Assembly (NCBI GenBank): GCA_947488655.1
Contig: CANKZZ010000003.1
Coordinates: 372,001-436,000 of the forward strand
DNA length: 64,000 nucleotides
Direction of reading: 5' to 3'
Origin: an uncultured Psychroserpens sp.
Lineage (GTDB): Bacteria; Bacteroidota; Bacteroidia; Flavobacteriales; Flavobacteriaceae
The notes under the pieces were generated by a model that saw nothing but the letters and a program-made list of their open reading frames with translations, did not search any database and had not been told where the DNA came from. Each line of letters starts with the position of its first letter. Within the stretch, counting starts at the first letter, position 1. Below, one piece after another: positions 1-10,061 of the stretch. A program made the translations under genes and the position numbers.

Positions 1-1440
<1,440 letters not shown>

Positions 1441-1461
1441 ATTTAAAAAGGAATAAAAAAA

Positions 1462-1499
1462 AGAAAAGCTCTAAATACTATTGTACTTAGAGCTTTTCT
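1462..1499. terminator. Bidirectional rho-independent terminator between acs and the AraC gene
   Basis: A perfect 13-bp stem (1462-1474 with 1487-1499) encloses a 12-nt loop. The stem ends are A-rich on the left and T-rich on the right, so it can work on both strands. It lies between the stop codons of two convergent genes. Confidence 0.85.
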
Positions 1500-1510
1500 G
1501 TTCATATATA

Positions 1511-2524
1511 TTATGCTGACACAGCTAACTTAACTTTTTTCTTGTAATGACTAGGAGCACAGTTAAATCTATCTTTAAAAATCTTAGAAAAATAACTTCT
1601 ACTCGTAAAGCCTAAACTGTATACAATTTCAGAAATGTTTAAATCTGTAGTAGACATCAATTCTTCGGCTTTTGTTAATCTTGCATATCTAGTAAATTCA
1701 CATACTGTTAATCCAGTAGTCATTTTAAATCCTTCTTGAATTTTTGCTGCAGACAGACCAATTTTACTTGTTAAAATATCTAACTTATGATCAAGGTCTG
1801 GATAATTTGTAATATAATCTATAAGCTCGTTAACAGATTTTAATTCTGTTTTTGACAATGAACATGAAGCATATTCTGCGTTTTCAACGTCAGTATTATG
1901 TTGCTCAATTTCTAAAGCTAAGATGACACTAACTAAACCTTTAATTAGTAGAGATCTTACAACTCCTTCTTTATCTATAGCTCGTAGTTGTTTTATATAT
2001 TCGGCAATTTTAAGATTAAATGAACCAATATGTGCAAAGTCATTTTGCTTATTAGTTATAAATAAATCTTTTATGGCAGAATTAATTTTTTGATCCTCAT
2101 CTATCTCACTTGTGCTTACAGAAATTATAGAGGATTGTATATGTATGTCTTTTGATAAAAAGATTGTGTTTTTCTTAGAATTAATATTTGAAATAATTCC
2201 TGTTTGAAAATTATCTATAGTGTTCTTTTTATTAGAGTTCCCAAAACTATGAGATAATTTACCCTTAGAGCAGTATGCAAAGTTTACATAATTACCAATT
2301 TTGGCATCTAATGTTAATTCAATGTCTTCGTTTAAAACGATATCAAACTCTAAAAATGAAATTTTATCGGCTAGAGGTATAAATCTAATTTTCCCGTTAC
2401 CTATTGTTTGGTCTATTTCAAAAATGCATTCTTTCCCAATAGTGGTTAGTGTTCCACCTATTTCACTATGTAAATTTTTAAAGAAAGAATTTAAGTTGTC
2501 TATATTAGATGGTACTTGTTTCAT
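1511..2524 (-). CDS. AraC family transcriptional regulator
   Basis: This is a 337-residue DNA-binding regulator. The last 100 residues or so form the double helix-turn-helix of the AraC family; the second helix region reads LGFTSRSYFSKIFKDRF. The N-terminal 230 residues match no effector domain I can name and have no membrane segment, so the ligand is unknown. The start is ATG at 2522-2524. It converges on acs, which does not by itself show that it regulates acs. A 45-codon reading frame lies 42 nt upstream in the same direction and may be co-transcribed. Confidence 0.85.
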   Translation of the reverse strand: MKQVPSNIDNLNSFFKNLHSEIGGTLTTIGKECIFEIDQTIGNGKIRFIPLADKISFLEFDIVLNEDIELTLDAKIGNYVNFAYCSKGKLSHSFGNSNKKNTIDNFQTGIISNINSKKNTIFLSKDIHIQSSIISVSTSEIDEDQKINSAIKDLFITNKQNDFAHIGSFNLKIAEYIKQLRAIDKEGVVRSLLIKGLVSVILALEIEQHNTDVENAEYASCSLSKTELKSVNELIDYITNYPDLDHKLDILTSKIGLSAAKIQEGFKMTTGLTVCEFTRYARLTKAEELMSTTDLNISEIVYSLGFTSRSYFSKIFKDRFNCAPSHYKKKVKLAVSA

Positions 2525-2566
2525 GGTTGTGTGATTTAATTAATTAATATGGATTTTGATTAAATA

Positions 2567-2704
2567 TTATAGCTTAGATATATGACTAATCTGGTTGGTG
2601 CTAAATTTTAATGAAGATCCTATAGTTTGTTTATCTGATGGAGAAGGAAAAATTTTCCCGACTCTTGCAAATTGTTTGTTTAAGAAATTAGCCTGAGTTT
2701 TCAT
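2567..2704 (-). CDS. Possible 45-residue protein upstream of the AraC gene
   Basis: An ATG at 2702-2704 opens a 45-codon frame ending in TAA at 2567-2569, just upstream of the AraC gene on the same strand. The peptide is basic, with no signal peptide or membrane segment, and begins MKTQANFLNKQFARVGKIF. A CATCTTTG element (minus strand, 2734-2741), close to the Bacteroidota -7 consensus TAnnTTTG, lies 30-37 nt upstream of the ATG. I do not recognise the family. It could be a leader peptide, a small protein or chance; the codon content looks like that of neighbouring genes. Confidence 0.4.
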   Translation of the reverse strand: MKTQANFLNKQFARVGKIFPSPSDKQTIGSSLKFSTNQISHISKL

Positions 2705-3014
2705 AGTTATAAATTTTGCGATTATTTACATTACAAAGATGCATCTGTAATCCTTTTTTCGTGTTATACAATTTTCAGAATTTGTTATATGATTCCAATA
2801 AGTCGTTAAACAAAAGTTTACTAAACGTTAATAATAAGTTAATTACAACTTGAAGTGATTAAGATTTTGATGTAGCTAATATGCCTAACAGTCAATGAGA
2901 AGACCTTTATTAGAGTCATTAAAATAGAAGGAATATTTACTTAAATAAGACTAAAAAATAATTTAAACCAAGAAGATTGAAAGATCAATTTGAGAGAAAT
3001 AATGTAAAAGTTAG

Positions 3015-3058
3015 AAGGAAATGGGAACTATTTCTTTAAAAGGAAGTGGTAACTATTT
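3015..3058. repeat. Two direct copies of a 19-nt element, 25-nt period
   Basis: The 19 bases at 3015-3033 and 3040-3058 agree at 17 positions, sharing AAGGAA and AACTATTT. They lie 20 nt past the stop codon of the small membrane protein gene. A related sequence (GGGGAAACTATTTATATG) occurs at 46207-46224 in another intergenic region. Tandem sites at a 25-nt spacing could bind a regulator; no function is known. Confidence 0.5.
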
Positions 3059-3078
3059 ATAATGTGGCAATAGGTAGA

Positions 3079-3249
3079 TTAAAATGAAAGATTACCATCA
3101 TTACTATTATTTTTGTATGCTGAATAAGCAAAAATTACGATTGCAAAAATTAATAGTACATGGATGATCTCTTCATACTCAAATACAAAGTATCCCAAGG
3201 CCCAAGAGATAATGAGCCCAATAACAATTATATATGTTAGTAGTTTCAT
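3079..3249 (-). CDS. Small membrane protein, Lmo0937/DUF5670-like
   Basis: A 56-codon gene runs from ATG (3247-3249) to TAA (3079-3081). Two hydrophobic segments, at about residues 3-22 and 27-43, are separated by a short acidic turn (EYEE) followed by IHVLLIFAIVIF. The tail is polar (KNNSNDGNLSF). Size, two-helix layout and the IHVLL core match the roughly 50-residue Lmo0937-type membrane proteins that are common in Bacteroidota and often stress-induced; this assignment is from memory of the family. A good -33/-7 promoter precedes it, supporting a real gene. Confidence 0.65.
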   Translation of the reverse strand: MKLLTYIIVIGLIISWALGYFVFEYEEIIHVLLIFAIVIFAYSAYKNNSNDGNLSF

Positions 3250-3266
3250 AATGACGATTTGTGGAA

Positions 3267-3331
3267 CAAATTTAAAATTTTTGACGTGATTGTCAAATCT
3301 TTACAAATTTATATATTAACACTTGTGTTAA
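3267..3331 (-). promoter_or_regulatory. Promoter of the small membrane protein gene with two inverted repeats
   Basis: On the minus strand, TTG (3294-3296) lies 19 nt from TAAATTTG (3267-3274), a good match to the Bacteroidota -33/-7 promoter (TTG, 17-23 nt, TAnnTTTG). The -7 box is 18 nt upstream of the ATG. The inverted repeat TTTGAC-N6-GTCAAA (3280-3297) overlaps the -33 box and spacer. A second, TTAACAC-TT-GTGTTAA (3316-3331), lies just upstream. The layout suggests a repressor site on the promoter and a second site behind it. Confidence 0.55.
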
Positions 3332-3465
3332 CATAAACATCACAAATATCAATAATATATGCGTAAAAGCTGTTACATAATGTAGTTTTAATGTTACAGA
3401 ATTTCCATTTTAAAAAAAAATATTTCTCAGAACAAAAATTAAAAGAAATATGATATTACAGCGTG

Positions 3466-5256
3466 TTAACTTAACTGTTCTGGTATATAAACTGTAAAAG
3501 TAGAACCTTCATTAGGTTTACCGTGAGCAATAATGAGACCATTATGATTGTCCATTATTTTTTTACAAATAGATAACCCTATTCCTGTTCCAGAGTACTC
3601 ATCTCTACTATGAAGTCTATTAAAAAGAGTAAAAATCTTTTTGGCATATTCTTGTTCAAAACCAATACCATTGTCTTTAATAGATATTTTGTGATAGAAA
3701 TTTTCAGGCATATAATGTAAATTAACATCTTTTTTAGCTGCTACTTTTTCATAAGTAATATTTATATGTGGAGTCACATCCTCTTTACTATATTTTAAAG
3801 CATTACCAAGAAGGTTAATAAAAAGTTGTTTTATCTGAAAAGGGATAACTGCAATTTCTGGGAATTCATCATAAGTTATAGTCGCTTTCTTTTCAACAAT
3901 TACTTCTAGATTTTCTTGTTTAGCTTCTTCTAAAATAATATTAATATCTGTTAGCTCTGCAACGCTGTCTGCTCTATTAGTTCTAGAAAATTGTAGGAGG
4001 TCATCAATAAGTAAGCGCATTCGGTCTGCAGCTTTTCTAATCCGATCCATGTACATTTTTCCTTTTTCAGATAGATTTTTACTTTCCTTATCGTCTAATC
4101 TAGAAATAAAGGTTTGAATTTTTCTAAGTGGCTCTTGTAAATCATGACTGGCTACATAATTAAAGGCAGAGAGTTCTTTATTATTTCGCTCTAATTCTTC
4201 ATTACGCTCTTCTATAATTTGAAAATTATGCACTTCATCTGTAATATCAGCTGTTGTACCAATTAACTTATTCTCGCCATCATCATTAGTATATGCTTCA
4301 CCGTAAGCTTTGAGATGTCTAATTTCACCGTCTTTTCTAATAATTCTGTAATAAATAAATGGCAAGTTTTGTTCAACAACCATTCTTTCAACTTGTGCAG
4401 TTAATTTTTCTACATCCTCCTTATGAACAAACGTCATAAAATTTTCAATTGTAGACTCAAAAGATTGAGGTTCTTCACCGAGTATTCTATATAAATTATC
4501 TGAAAATTCATAAGTTTCATCATCTATATGGCAGGTCCATGACCCATGTCTACTAACAATTTCAGATAGACTAGCAGATTCTTTAAACATATTAAGTTTC
4601 TCATTAGTATGTTTAAATGCTTTAAGATCTCTGTTAATAATAGCGTAAGCTACAAGAAGTAGAAGCAATGTGAGTATTAAAACAGAGTATAAAATAATTG
4701 GTGTTCTACTTAACGCTTTTTCACTTTGTTTTTTTCGCTCATATAAAATATTGTCTTCATGAGACATCATTATTTCAACCTCTTTTTCTATACTACTCAT
4801 TTTTAAATTTCCTAACTCAAAGCTAGATTTAAATCCAGGCGAATTTAAATTACCAGATTTATAATCTTCTAAAGTTTCTGAAAGATAAAAGAGACGTTGG
4901 CCAATAGCCTTATTAAGAGAGTCTAAATTTGTTTGTTGTAGAGCGTTATCTTGTGTTAATACATCTAAGTTTTTAAGGTTTTCTGCTATCTTAATTCTAC
5001 CACGATTATAGTTATCTATAAAGCTAGAATCATCACTAATTATAAAATCTCGTTCACTAATCTCTGTCTTTTTTATATTGGTTAATAAATCTTTTAACTC
5101 AATATTTACCTCATATGTATGTTTTGTTAACTCTACAGACTTTTTAAGGTCTTGTGTGTGTTTATAAGAAAAACCGCCAATGCATAATATTATAAATAAA
5201 TCTAAACCAAAAGCGAGTTTTAGGAACCGGTAATTATAGGTCACAGTGTTTTTCAT
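3466..5256 (-). CDS. Membrane-bound PAS sensor histidine kinase with CHASE3-like domain
   Basis: This 596-residue sensor kinase has a membrane segment at about 15-30 and a second at 187-207, enclosing a helical extracytoplasmic CHASE3-like region. A PAS domain (about 235-340) follows, ending RIIGT-type with GTTADITD. The HisKA box is NYVASHDLQEPLRKI with phospho-accepting His371. The HATPase domain carries NALKYS, DNGIGF and GTGIGLSICKKI. It is the last gene of an operon with an AraC regulator and a receiver protein; only 3 nt separate it from the latter, so the pair is almost certainly co-translated. The signal sensed is unknown. Confidence 0.9.
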   Translation of the reverse strand: MKNTVTYNYRFLKLAFGLDLFIILCIGGFSYKHTQDLKKSVELTKHTYEVNIELKDLLTNIKKTEISERDFIISDDSSFIDNYNRGRIKIAENLKNLDVLTQDNALQQTNLDSLNKAIGQRLFYLSETLEDYKSGNLNSPGFKSSFELGNLKMSSIEKEVEIMMSHEDNILYERKKQSEKALSRTPIILYSVLILTLLLLLVAYAIINRDLKAFKHTNEKLNMFKESASLSEIVSRHGSWTCHIDDETYEFSDNLYRILGEEPQSFESTIENFMTFVHKEDVEKLTAQVERMVVEQNLPFIYYRIIRKDGEIRHLKAYGEAYTNDDGENKLIGTTADITDEVHNFQIIEERNEELERNNKELSAFNYVASHDLQEPLRKIQTFISRLDDKESKNLSEKGKMYMDRIRKAADRMRLLIDDLLQFSRTNRADSVAELTDINIILEEAKQENLEVIVEKKATITYDEFPEIAVIPFQIKQLFINLLGNALKYSKEDVTPHINITYEKVAAKKDVNLHYMPENFYHKISIKDNGIGFEQEYAKKIFTLFNRLHSRDEYSGTGIGLSICKKIMDNHNGLIIAHGKPNEGSTFTVYIPEQLS

Positions 5257-5259
5257 GTT

Positions 5260-5706
5260 TTACAGGCGTAGTAGAAAATTTTCCTTATTTAAACTATTTG
5301 TTTGATACTGCCAATTTGTGGTAACAACCTCTGATAATGCTTTTTTTAGCTTACCAAAATCATTAGGTTTTTTAATATAAATATTAGCGCCTAGTACAAA
5401 TGTTTTTTCGATATCTTCTTCTGATGCAGAGGTAGAGTATATAGCAATGACCATATCTTTAAATCGTTGCTCTTGCTTTATCTCTTTTAAACATTCTATT
5501 CCAGATTTTTTTGGCATATTTAAATCCAAAAATAGTAAATCTGGCAAAACACAGTTAGCTTGATTTAGGTATTCCATTAATAACACACCATTTTTAAAAG
5601 TAGATACACTACTTTTAATTTTTAGTTCTTCAAATGCTTCTGTAAAAAACAATCTATCATCTTCATCATCATCTGCTAATAGTATTTTAATCGAATTATT
5701 TTGCAT
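5260..5706 (-). CDS. Single-domain response regulator (Rcp1-like receiver)
   Basis: The 148 residues form one receiver domain with no output domain. The acidic pocket is ADDDEDD (about 11-17), the phospho-acceptor is Asp61 in LLFLDLNMPKKSG, and a conserved Lys lies in the YIKKP motif. Single receivers of this form, often paired with PAS or phytochrome-type kinases, relay phosphate or act by protein contact. It lies 3 nt upstream of the histidine kinase gene and 13 nt downstream of an AraC gene. Start is ATG at 5704-5706. Confidence 0.9.
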   Translation of the reverse strand: MQNNSIKILLADDDEDDRLFFTEAFEELKIKSSVSTFKNGVLLMEYLNQANCVLPDLLFLDLNMPKKSGIECLKEIKQEQRFKDMVIAIYSTSASEEDIEKTFVLGANIYIKKPNDFGKLKKALSEVVTTNWQYQTNSLNKENFLLRL

Positions 5707-5719
5707 AAAACATGTAATG

Positions 5720-6274
5720 TTACTGAGTTAATTCTCTTCTTTTAGTTATAATTCTTTGAAAAGCCGATGGCGTTATACCAGTTGTATTTTTAAATTGTGT
5801 GCTTAAATGAGCAACACTAGAATAATTGAGTTTAAAAGCAATTTCAGTAAGCGTCATATCTGTAGTGGTAATTAAATGTTTAGCACGCTCAATTTTTTGT
5901 AATATAATATAATTTTCAATAGAGGTATATGTTACTTCAGAAAATAAATTTGATAAATAACCATAACTGTGATTTAATTTCTCTGCAAGATAGACAGAAC
6001 TTTTAACAGCTATCGTTTCGTCTTCATCATTTACCATCTCTGTAATTGCATCCTTTATTTTTTGTATCAAAATACTTTTTTGATCTTCTACAATTGTAAT
6101 ACCATAGTCGCTAAGTACAGCTTTTATCTCTAACAATTGGGATTTGGATACCTTATCTAAAATTTCAATTTCACCATAAGATATGACACTAAATCTTATC
6201 TTGAGATTAGAAAATTGATCATTTAAAACCTTATCACAAAGTTGTTGAATATCAAATTTTAGAAATAATTTCAT
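5720..6274 (-). CDS. AraC family regulator, short form
   Basis: This 184-residue protein has an N-terminal region of about 80 residues and a C-terminal AraC-type double helix-turn-helix (about 85-180) containing KLNYSSVAHLSTQFKNTTG. No ligand-binding domain is evident. It is the first gene of a three-gene operon with a receiver and a histidine kinase. Phosphorylated receiver might control this regulator by contact, but that is inference. The MFS gene upstream is on the same strand, 105 nt away, so read-through is possible. Confidence 0.85.
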   Translation of the reverse strand: MKLFLKFDIQQLCDKVLNDQFSNLKIRFSVISYGEIEILDKVSKSQLLEIKAVLSDYGITIVEDQKSILIQKIKDAITEMVNDEDETIAVKSSVYLAEKLNHSYGYLSNLFSEVTYTSIENYIILQKIERAKHLITTTDMTLTEIAFKLNYSSVAHLSTQFKNTTGITPSAFQRIITKRRELTQ

Positions 6275-6379
6275 AACTGCTAAATGAGGTATGAAATTAA
6301 TTTTTTAAAAATAAAAAAAGAATCTTATCGGCTATAAAATGAGCTCAAAAGCTTAAAAATTGTATACTACAAGTAGATA

Positions 6380-7585
6380 TTAAGCTATAGCTATTGTGCG
6401 TGTACGCTTTAACCATAAAAATACAATTAATGATAATAAGCCAAACACAGAAAACCCAATAAATAAGGGTAAAACAGAAGTTTTTACAAAGCTTCCAATA
6501 AAGTTTGCAATAGGTACAGCCATTACAGTAGACACAAAACCGTTAATTGCTGCTCCAATTCCAGCAATATGTCCAAGTGGCTCCATTGCCAATGATCTCA
6601 AATTTCCGAAGAGAAAACCAACAGCAAAAAATTGTAACAAGAAAAAAGTTACAAGAATGTGTACACTTGGGTTATTACCCGAATAGAATAAAATAACATA
6701 TAATATTGAGATTACAGCGTAAGCTATAGTGGCATAATAAGCAATATTAAATGAGCCAAATCTTATTACTAATCTACTGTTTGTAAAAGTTGCAAACCCT
6801 ACAGAAAATGCTGTACTAGCAAAAATATACGGAAACATTTCGCCTAATTGATATTGCTCTTGAAAAATTTGCTGTGAGGTACTCAAATAAACCATAAATG
6901 AGCCAGTTATAAAACCAGAAACTAAGGTATAGGCAATGGCTTGTTTATGTTTTAAGAACTCAACAGTACCAGTAATAAATATGGATGGTGAAAATTTAAT
7001 TCGATTTTTGGGTTCTAAGGTTTCGGGTTGTCGTTTCCAAAACCATAAAACAATTAATAACCCAATAATTAAGTTGACATTAAAGATAGCTTTCCAATCA
7101 AAAAAGTCTAATAATAATTGACCAAAGGTTGGAGCTACAATAGGGACTAGAATAAAAAACATTACAATTATAGACAGAATTTTAGCCATAAAATCCCCAC
7201 TATAAGTATCTCGTGTCATAGCAATGGCAATAGTTCTTGGAGATGATAAACCAATACCTTGTAAAATACGACCAACAATCATTACTTCAAAACTTTTGGT
7301 AGTCACACAAATAATACTTGCAATTACAAAAACAGTAAACCCAAAATAAACCATTGGTTTTCTCCCAAAACTATCAGAGAGTGGTCCAAAGATTAGTTGA
7401 CCAAATCCTAGACCTAAAAAAATCATGGTAATCAATTTTTGATTTTCACTAGAGTCTGTAACATTGAGAGCACTGCCTATTTGAGGTAAAGCAGGCAATA
7501 ATGCATCAATTGAAAGTGCTACAATAGACATTAATGATGCCATTAATACAACAAATTCAATCTTAAAAGTGGGTTTATTTTGCAT
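6380..7585 (-). CDS. Multidrug efflux MFS transporter, Bcr/CflA-like
   Basis: This 401-residue inner-membrane protein has about twelve hydrophobic segments. Motif A of the major facilitator superfamily is visible in the loop after helix 2 as GPLSDSFGRKP, and the early FVVLMASLMSIVALSIDALLPALP-type opening (residues 11 onward) is typical of Bcr/CflA drug:proton antiporters. Substrates cannot be deduced. The start ATG at 7583-7585 faces the divergent ABC exporter gene across a 119-nt gap. Confidence 0.87.
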   Translation of the reverse strand: MQNKPTFKIEFVVLMASLMSIVALSIDALLPALPQIGSALNVTDSSENQKLITMIFLGLGFGQLIFGPLSDSFGRKPMVYFGFTVFVIASIICVTTKSFEVMIVGRILQGIGLSSPRTIAIAMTRDTYSGDFMAKILSIIVMFFILVPIVAPTFGQLLLDFFDWKAIFNVNLIIGLLIVLWFWKRQPETLEPKNRIKFSPSIFITGTVEFLKHKQAIAYTLVSGFITGSFMVYLSTSQQIFQEQYQLGEMFPYIFASTAFSVGFATFTNSRLVIRFGSFNIAYYATIAYAVISILYVILFYSGNNPSVHILVTFFLLQFFAVGFLFGNLRSLAMEPLGHIAGIGAAINGFVSTVMAVPIANFIGSFVKTSVLPLFIGFSVFGLLSLIVFLWLKRTRTIAIA

Positions 7586-7679
7586 GATGCAAAAGTAAAT
7601 AAAACATAATGACTAAATCGTGATATCATCAAATTTCAAAAGATTGAATTTTTAAAAATATATAAAGCATTTACAAGCG

Positions 7680-7687
7680 TATCTTTG
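7680..7687 (+). promoter_or_regulatory. Probable -7 promoter element of the ABC exporter gene
   Basis: TATCTTTG matches the Bacteroidota -7 consensus TAnnTTTG and lies 17 nt upstream of the ATG at 7705. No TTG lies at the usual distance upstream, so the -33 part is weak or absent. Confidence 0.45.
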
Positions 7688-7704
7688 TACTTTATAATTA
7701 ATTT

Positions 7705-9474
7705 ATGAGACATTTAAAACAAACAACTTCTACAAATAAAACAAAACCAAAAGTAACTCTAAAACAAGCGTTTGTCACTATAATTTGGCCTAGACGCAAT
7801 TTGGTGTTTTTGGGTTTATTACTCATAGTTATTAGAAGTTTATCTGGTTTAGTATTGCCTTGGCAGAGTAAAGTTTTATTAGATGATGTTGTGCCAAATG
7901 GTAATACAAGAGATATTTGGGTACTAGTAGCTATTGTTATTACAGCAATTACGGTACAAGCATTAACATCTTTTATGCTTGTAAAAATTTTAAGTGTACA
8001 AGCTCAGTATCTCATTAGTGAGTTGCGTGCACAAGTTCAAAAAAAGGTGTTATCACTTCCCATAAGCTTTTTTGATAATACCAAATCTGGTGCATTAGTA
8101 TCAAGAATTATGAGCGATGTAGAAGGTGTTAGAAACTTAATTGGTACAGGTTTGGTGCAATTAGTTGGTGGTAGTTTTACCGCAATTGTATCCTTAGTAA
8201 TATTAATAAAACTTAATGCCTGGATGACCTTATTTGTATTTATTCCTTTATCTATCTTCGGAATAATAGCCTTAAAGGCATTTAAATATATTCGTCCAAT
8301 TTTTAGAACCAGAGGAAAAATTAATGCAGAAGTTACTGGTCGTTTGACTGAAACCTTAGCAGGCGTTCGTGTAATTAAAGCTTTTAATGCCGAAGAGCAG
8401 GAGAACAAAATATTTGAGAAAGGTGTAGATAGACTATTTCAAAATGTAAAAAAGAGTCTAACAGCAACTGCGTTAATGACAAGTTCATCTACCTTTTTAA
8501 TTGGAGTTGCTACAACAGGAATCATGGGTATTGGTGGTTATTATATGATGCAAGGCGAAATGTCTACTGGAGATTTCTTATTCTTTACTTTGGTATTAGG
8601 ATTTATGATTGCACCAATCGTGCAAATGAGTAACATTGGGAGTCAATTAACCGAAGCTTTAGCAGGTTTAGATCGTACCGAAGAACTAATGAATATGGCT
8701 GCAGAAGATGATGATAAAAATAGAACAATAGACTTAGACCATTTTAAAGGCGAAATAGAATTTAAAGATGTCTCCTTTGCTTACGAAGAAGGGAAAACAG
8801 TACTACATAACATTAGTTTTAAAGCATCATCTGGAGCTGTGATAGCGTTGGTAGGTAGCTCTGGTTCTGGTAAATCTACAATTGCAGGTTTATCGGCTAC
8901 GTTTTTAAATCCAAAATCCGGACAAATTTCTATTGATGGTAAAGACCTATCAAAAGTAAGACTACAAAGCTTTAGAAAGCATTTAGGTGTTGTATTACAA
9001 GACGAATTTTTGTTTGAAGGTACAATTAGAGAAAATATAATGTTTCCTAGACCAAATGCAACAGAAACCCAATTACAAACAGCAGTAAAAGCAGCTTACG
9101 TTAACGAATTTACAGATCGTTTTGAAGATGGTCTAGAAACTTTAATTGGAGAACGAGGTGTTAAATTATCTGGTGGTCAAAGACAACGTATTGCAATTGC
9201 TCGCGCCATTTTAGCAGATCCTAAAATTATAATTTTAGATGAAGCAACATCTAATTTAGATACAGAAAGCGAAGCCCTTATACAAAAAAGTTTAAGTGAG
9301 TTAACTAAAAACAGAACAACGATTGTTATTGCACATAGATTAAGTACTATTAGAAAAGCAGACCAAATTTTAGTCATAGAAAATGGTAAAATTGCAGAGC
9401 GTGGTACACACGATTCGTTAATAGAAACTCAAGGTCGTTATTACGATTTATATACCTACCAAGCCAAAATATAA
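7705..9474 (+). CDS. ABC exporter, fused permease and ATPase (MsbA-like)
   Basis: This 589-residue half-transporter has six membrane helices in residues 1-325 and a nucleotide-binding domain after about 345. Walker A is GSSGSGKST (384-392), the signature is LSGGQRQRIAIARAIL (from 488), Walker B is IIILDEATSNLD, and the switch histidine is in IVIAHRLSTI. It should work as a homodimer at the inner membrane, exporting a lipid, peptide or drug. The divergent neighbour is an MFS drug pump. A DinB-like gene follows 27 nt downstream. Confidence 0.93.
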   Translation: MRHLKQTTSTNKTKPKVTLKQAFVTIIWPRRNLVFLGLLLIVIRSLSGLVLPWQSKVLLDDVVPNGNTRDIWVLVAIVITAITVQALTSFMLVKILSVQAQYLISELRAQVQKKVLSLPISFFDNTKSGALVSRIMSDVEGVRNLIGTGLVQLVGGSFTAIVSLVILIKLNAWMTLFVFIPLSIFGIIALKAFKYIRPIFRTRGKINAEVTGRLTETLAGVRVIKAFNAEEQENKIFEKGVDRLFQNVKKSLTATALMTSSSTFLIGVATTGIMGIGGYYMMQGEMSTGDFLFFTLVLGFMIAPIVQMSNIGSQLTEALAGLDRTEELMNMAAEDDDKNRTIDLDHFKGEIEFKDVSFAYEEGKTVLHNISFKASSGAVIALVGSSGSGKSTIAGLSATFLNPKSGQISIDGKDLSKVRLQSFRKHLGVVLQDEFLFEGTIRENIMFPRPNATETQLQTAVKAAYVNEFTDRFEDGLETLIGERGVKLSGGQRQRIAIARAILADPKIIILDEATSNLDTESEALIQKSLSELTKNRTTIVIAHRLSTIRKADQILVIENGKIAERGTHDSLIETQGRYYDLYTYQAKI

Positions 9475-9501
9475 TATCTTTATAGTATTCATTACAATTA
9501 T

Positions 9502-9948
9502 ATGCTTACAACTACCTTAATCAAATTATTTAAGAGAGATTTAAATAAATTAAAACAAGAAATTAATGCTTATCAAAATGAGCAAAACATGTGGATTTCT
9601 AATGACACAATTTCTAATTCTGCAGGAAATTTAGCATTACATCTTATTGGTAACCTCAATCATTTTATAGGTGCAACCATAGGAGGTAGTAACTATGTGA
9701 GACAACGAGAGTTAGAATTTTCACTTAAAAACATTTCTAAAATAAAATTACTGGCTCAAATTGATGAGACCATATTAATTATGGAGTCAACCCTAAATAA
9801 ATTAACCAGTGAAGATTTACAAAAAGAATACAAACGTCGTGACTTTGAAGATGCTATGACTGTAGAGTATTTTTTAATTCATTTAACTATGCATCTAGCA
9901 TACCACTTAGGCCAAATCAATTATCATAGACGATTGTTAGATAAATAA
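9502..9948 (+). CDS. DinB-like protein, DUF1572-like
   Basis: The 148-residue protein looks like a four-helix bundle of the DinB/YfiT superfamily. Histidines that could bind a metal lie in LALHLIGNLNHFIG (about 49-62) and in the C-terminal HLTMHLAYHLGQINYHRR. DinB-fold proteins include metal-dependent thiol transferases and hydrolases, but the substrate of this subgroup is not known. It follows the ABC exporter by 27 nt and is probably on the same transcript. Confidence 0.75.
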   Translation: MLTTTLIKLFKRDLNKLKQEINAYQNEQNMWISNDTISNSAGNLALHLIGNLNHFIGATIGGSNYVRQRELEFSLKNISKIKLLAQIDETILIMESTLNKLTSEDLQKEYKRRDFEDAMTVEYFLIHLTMHLAYHLGQINYHRRLLDK

Positions 9949-10061
9949 TTTTAGGTGCTAACATCTTAAATTCTTATAATAGAGCTAACAATTAAATGCT
10001 TAAAACACGTTTTCAAAGCAATTTAATTTAACTTTACTAGTCTAATTAGAACACCTGCTTT

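Noticed and set aside
6396-6686. 96-codon frame antisense to the MFS gene
   Set aside because: A shadow of a strongly supported membrane-protein gene; lysine- and asparagine-rich with no domain.
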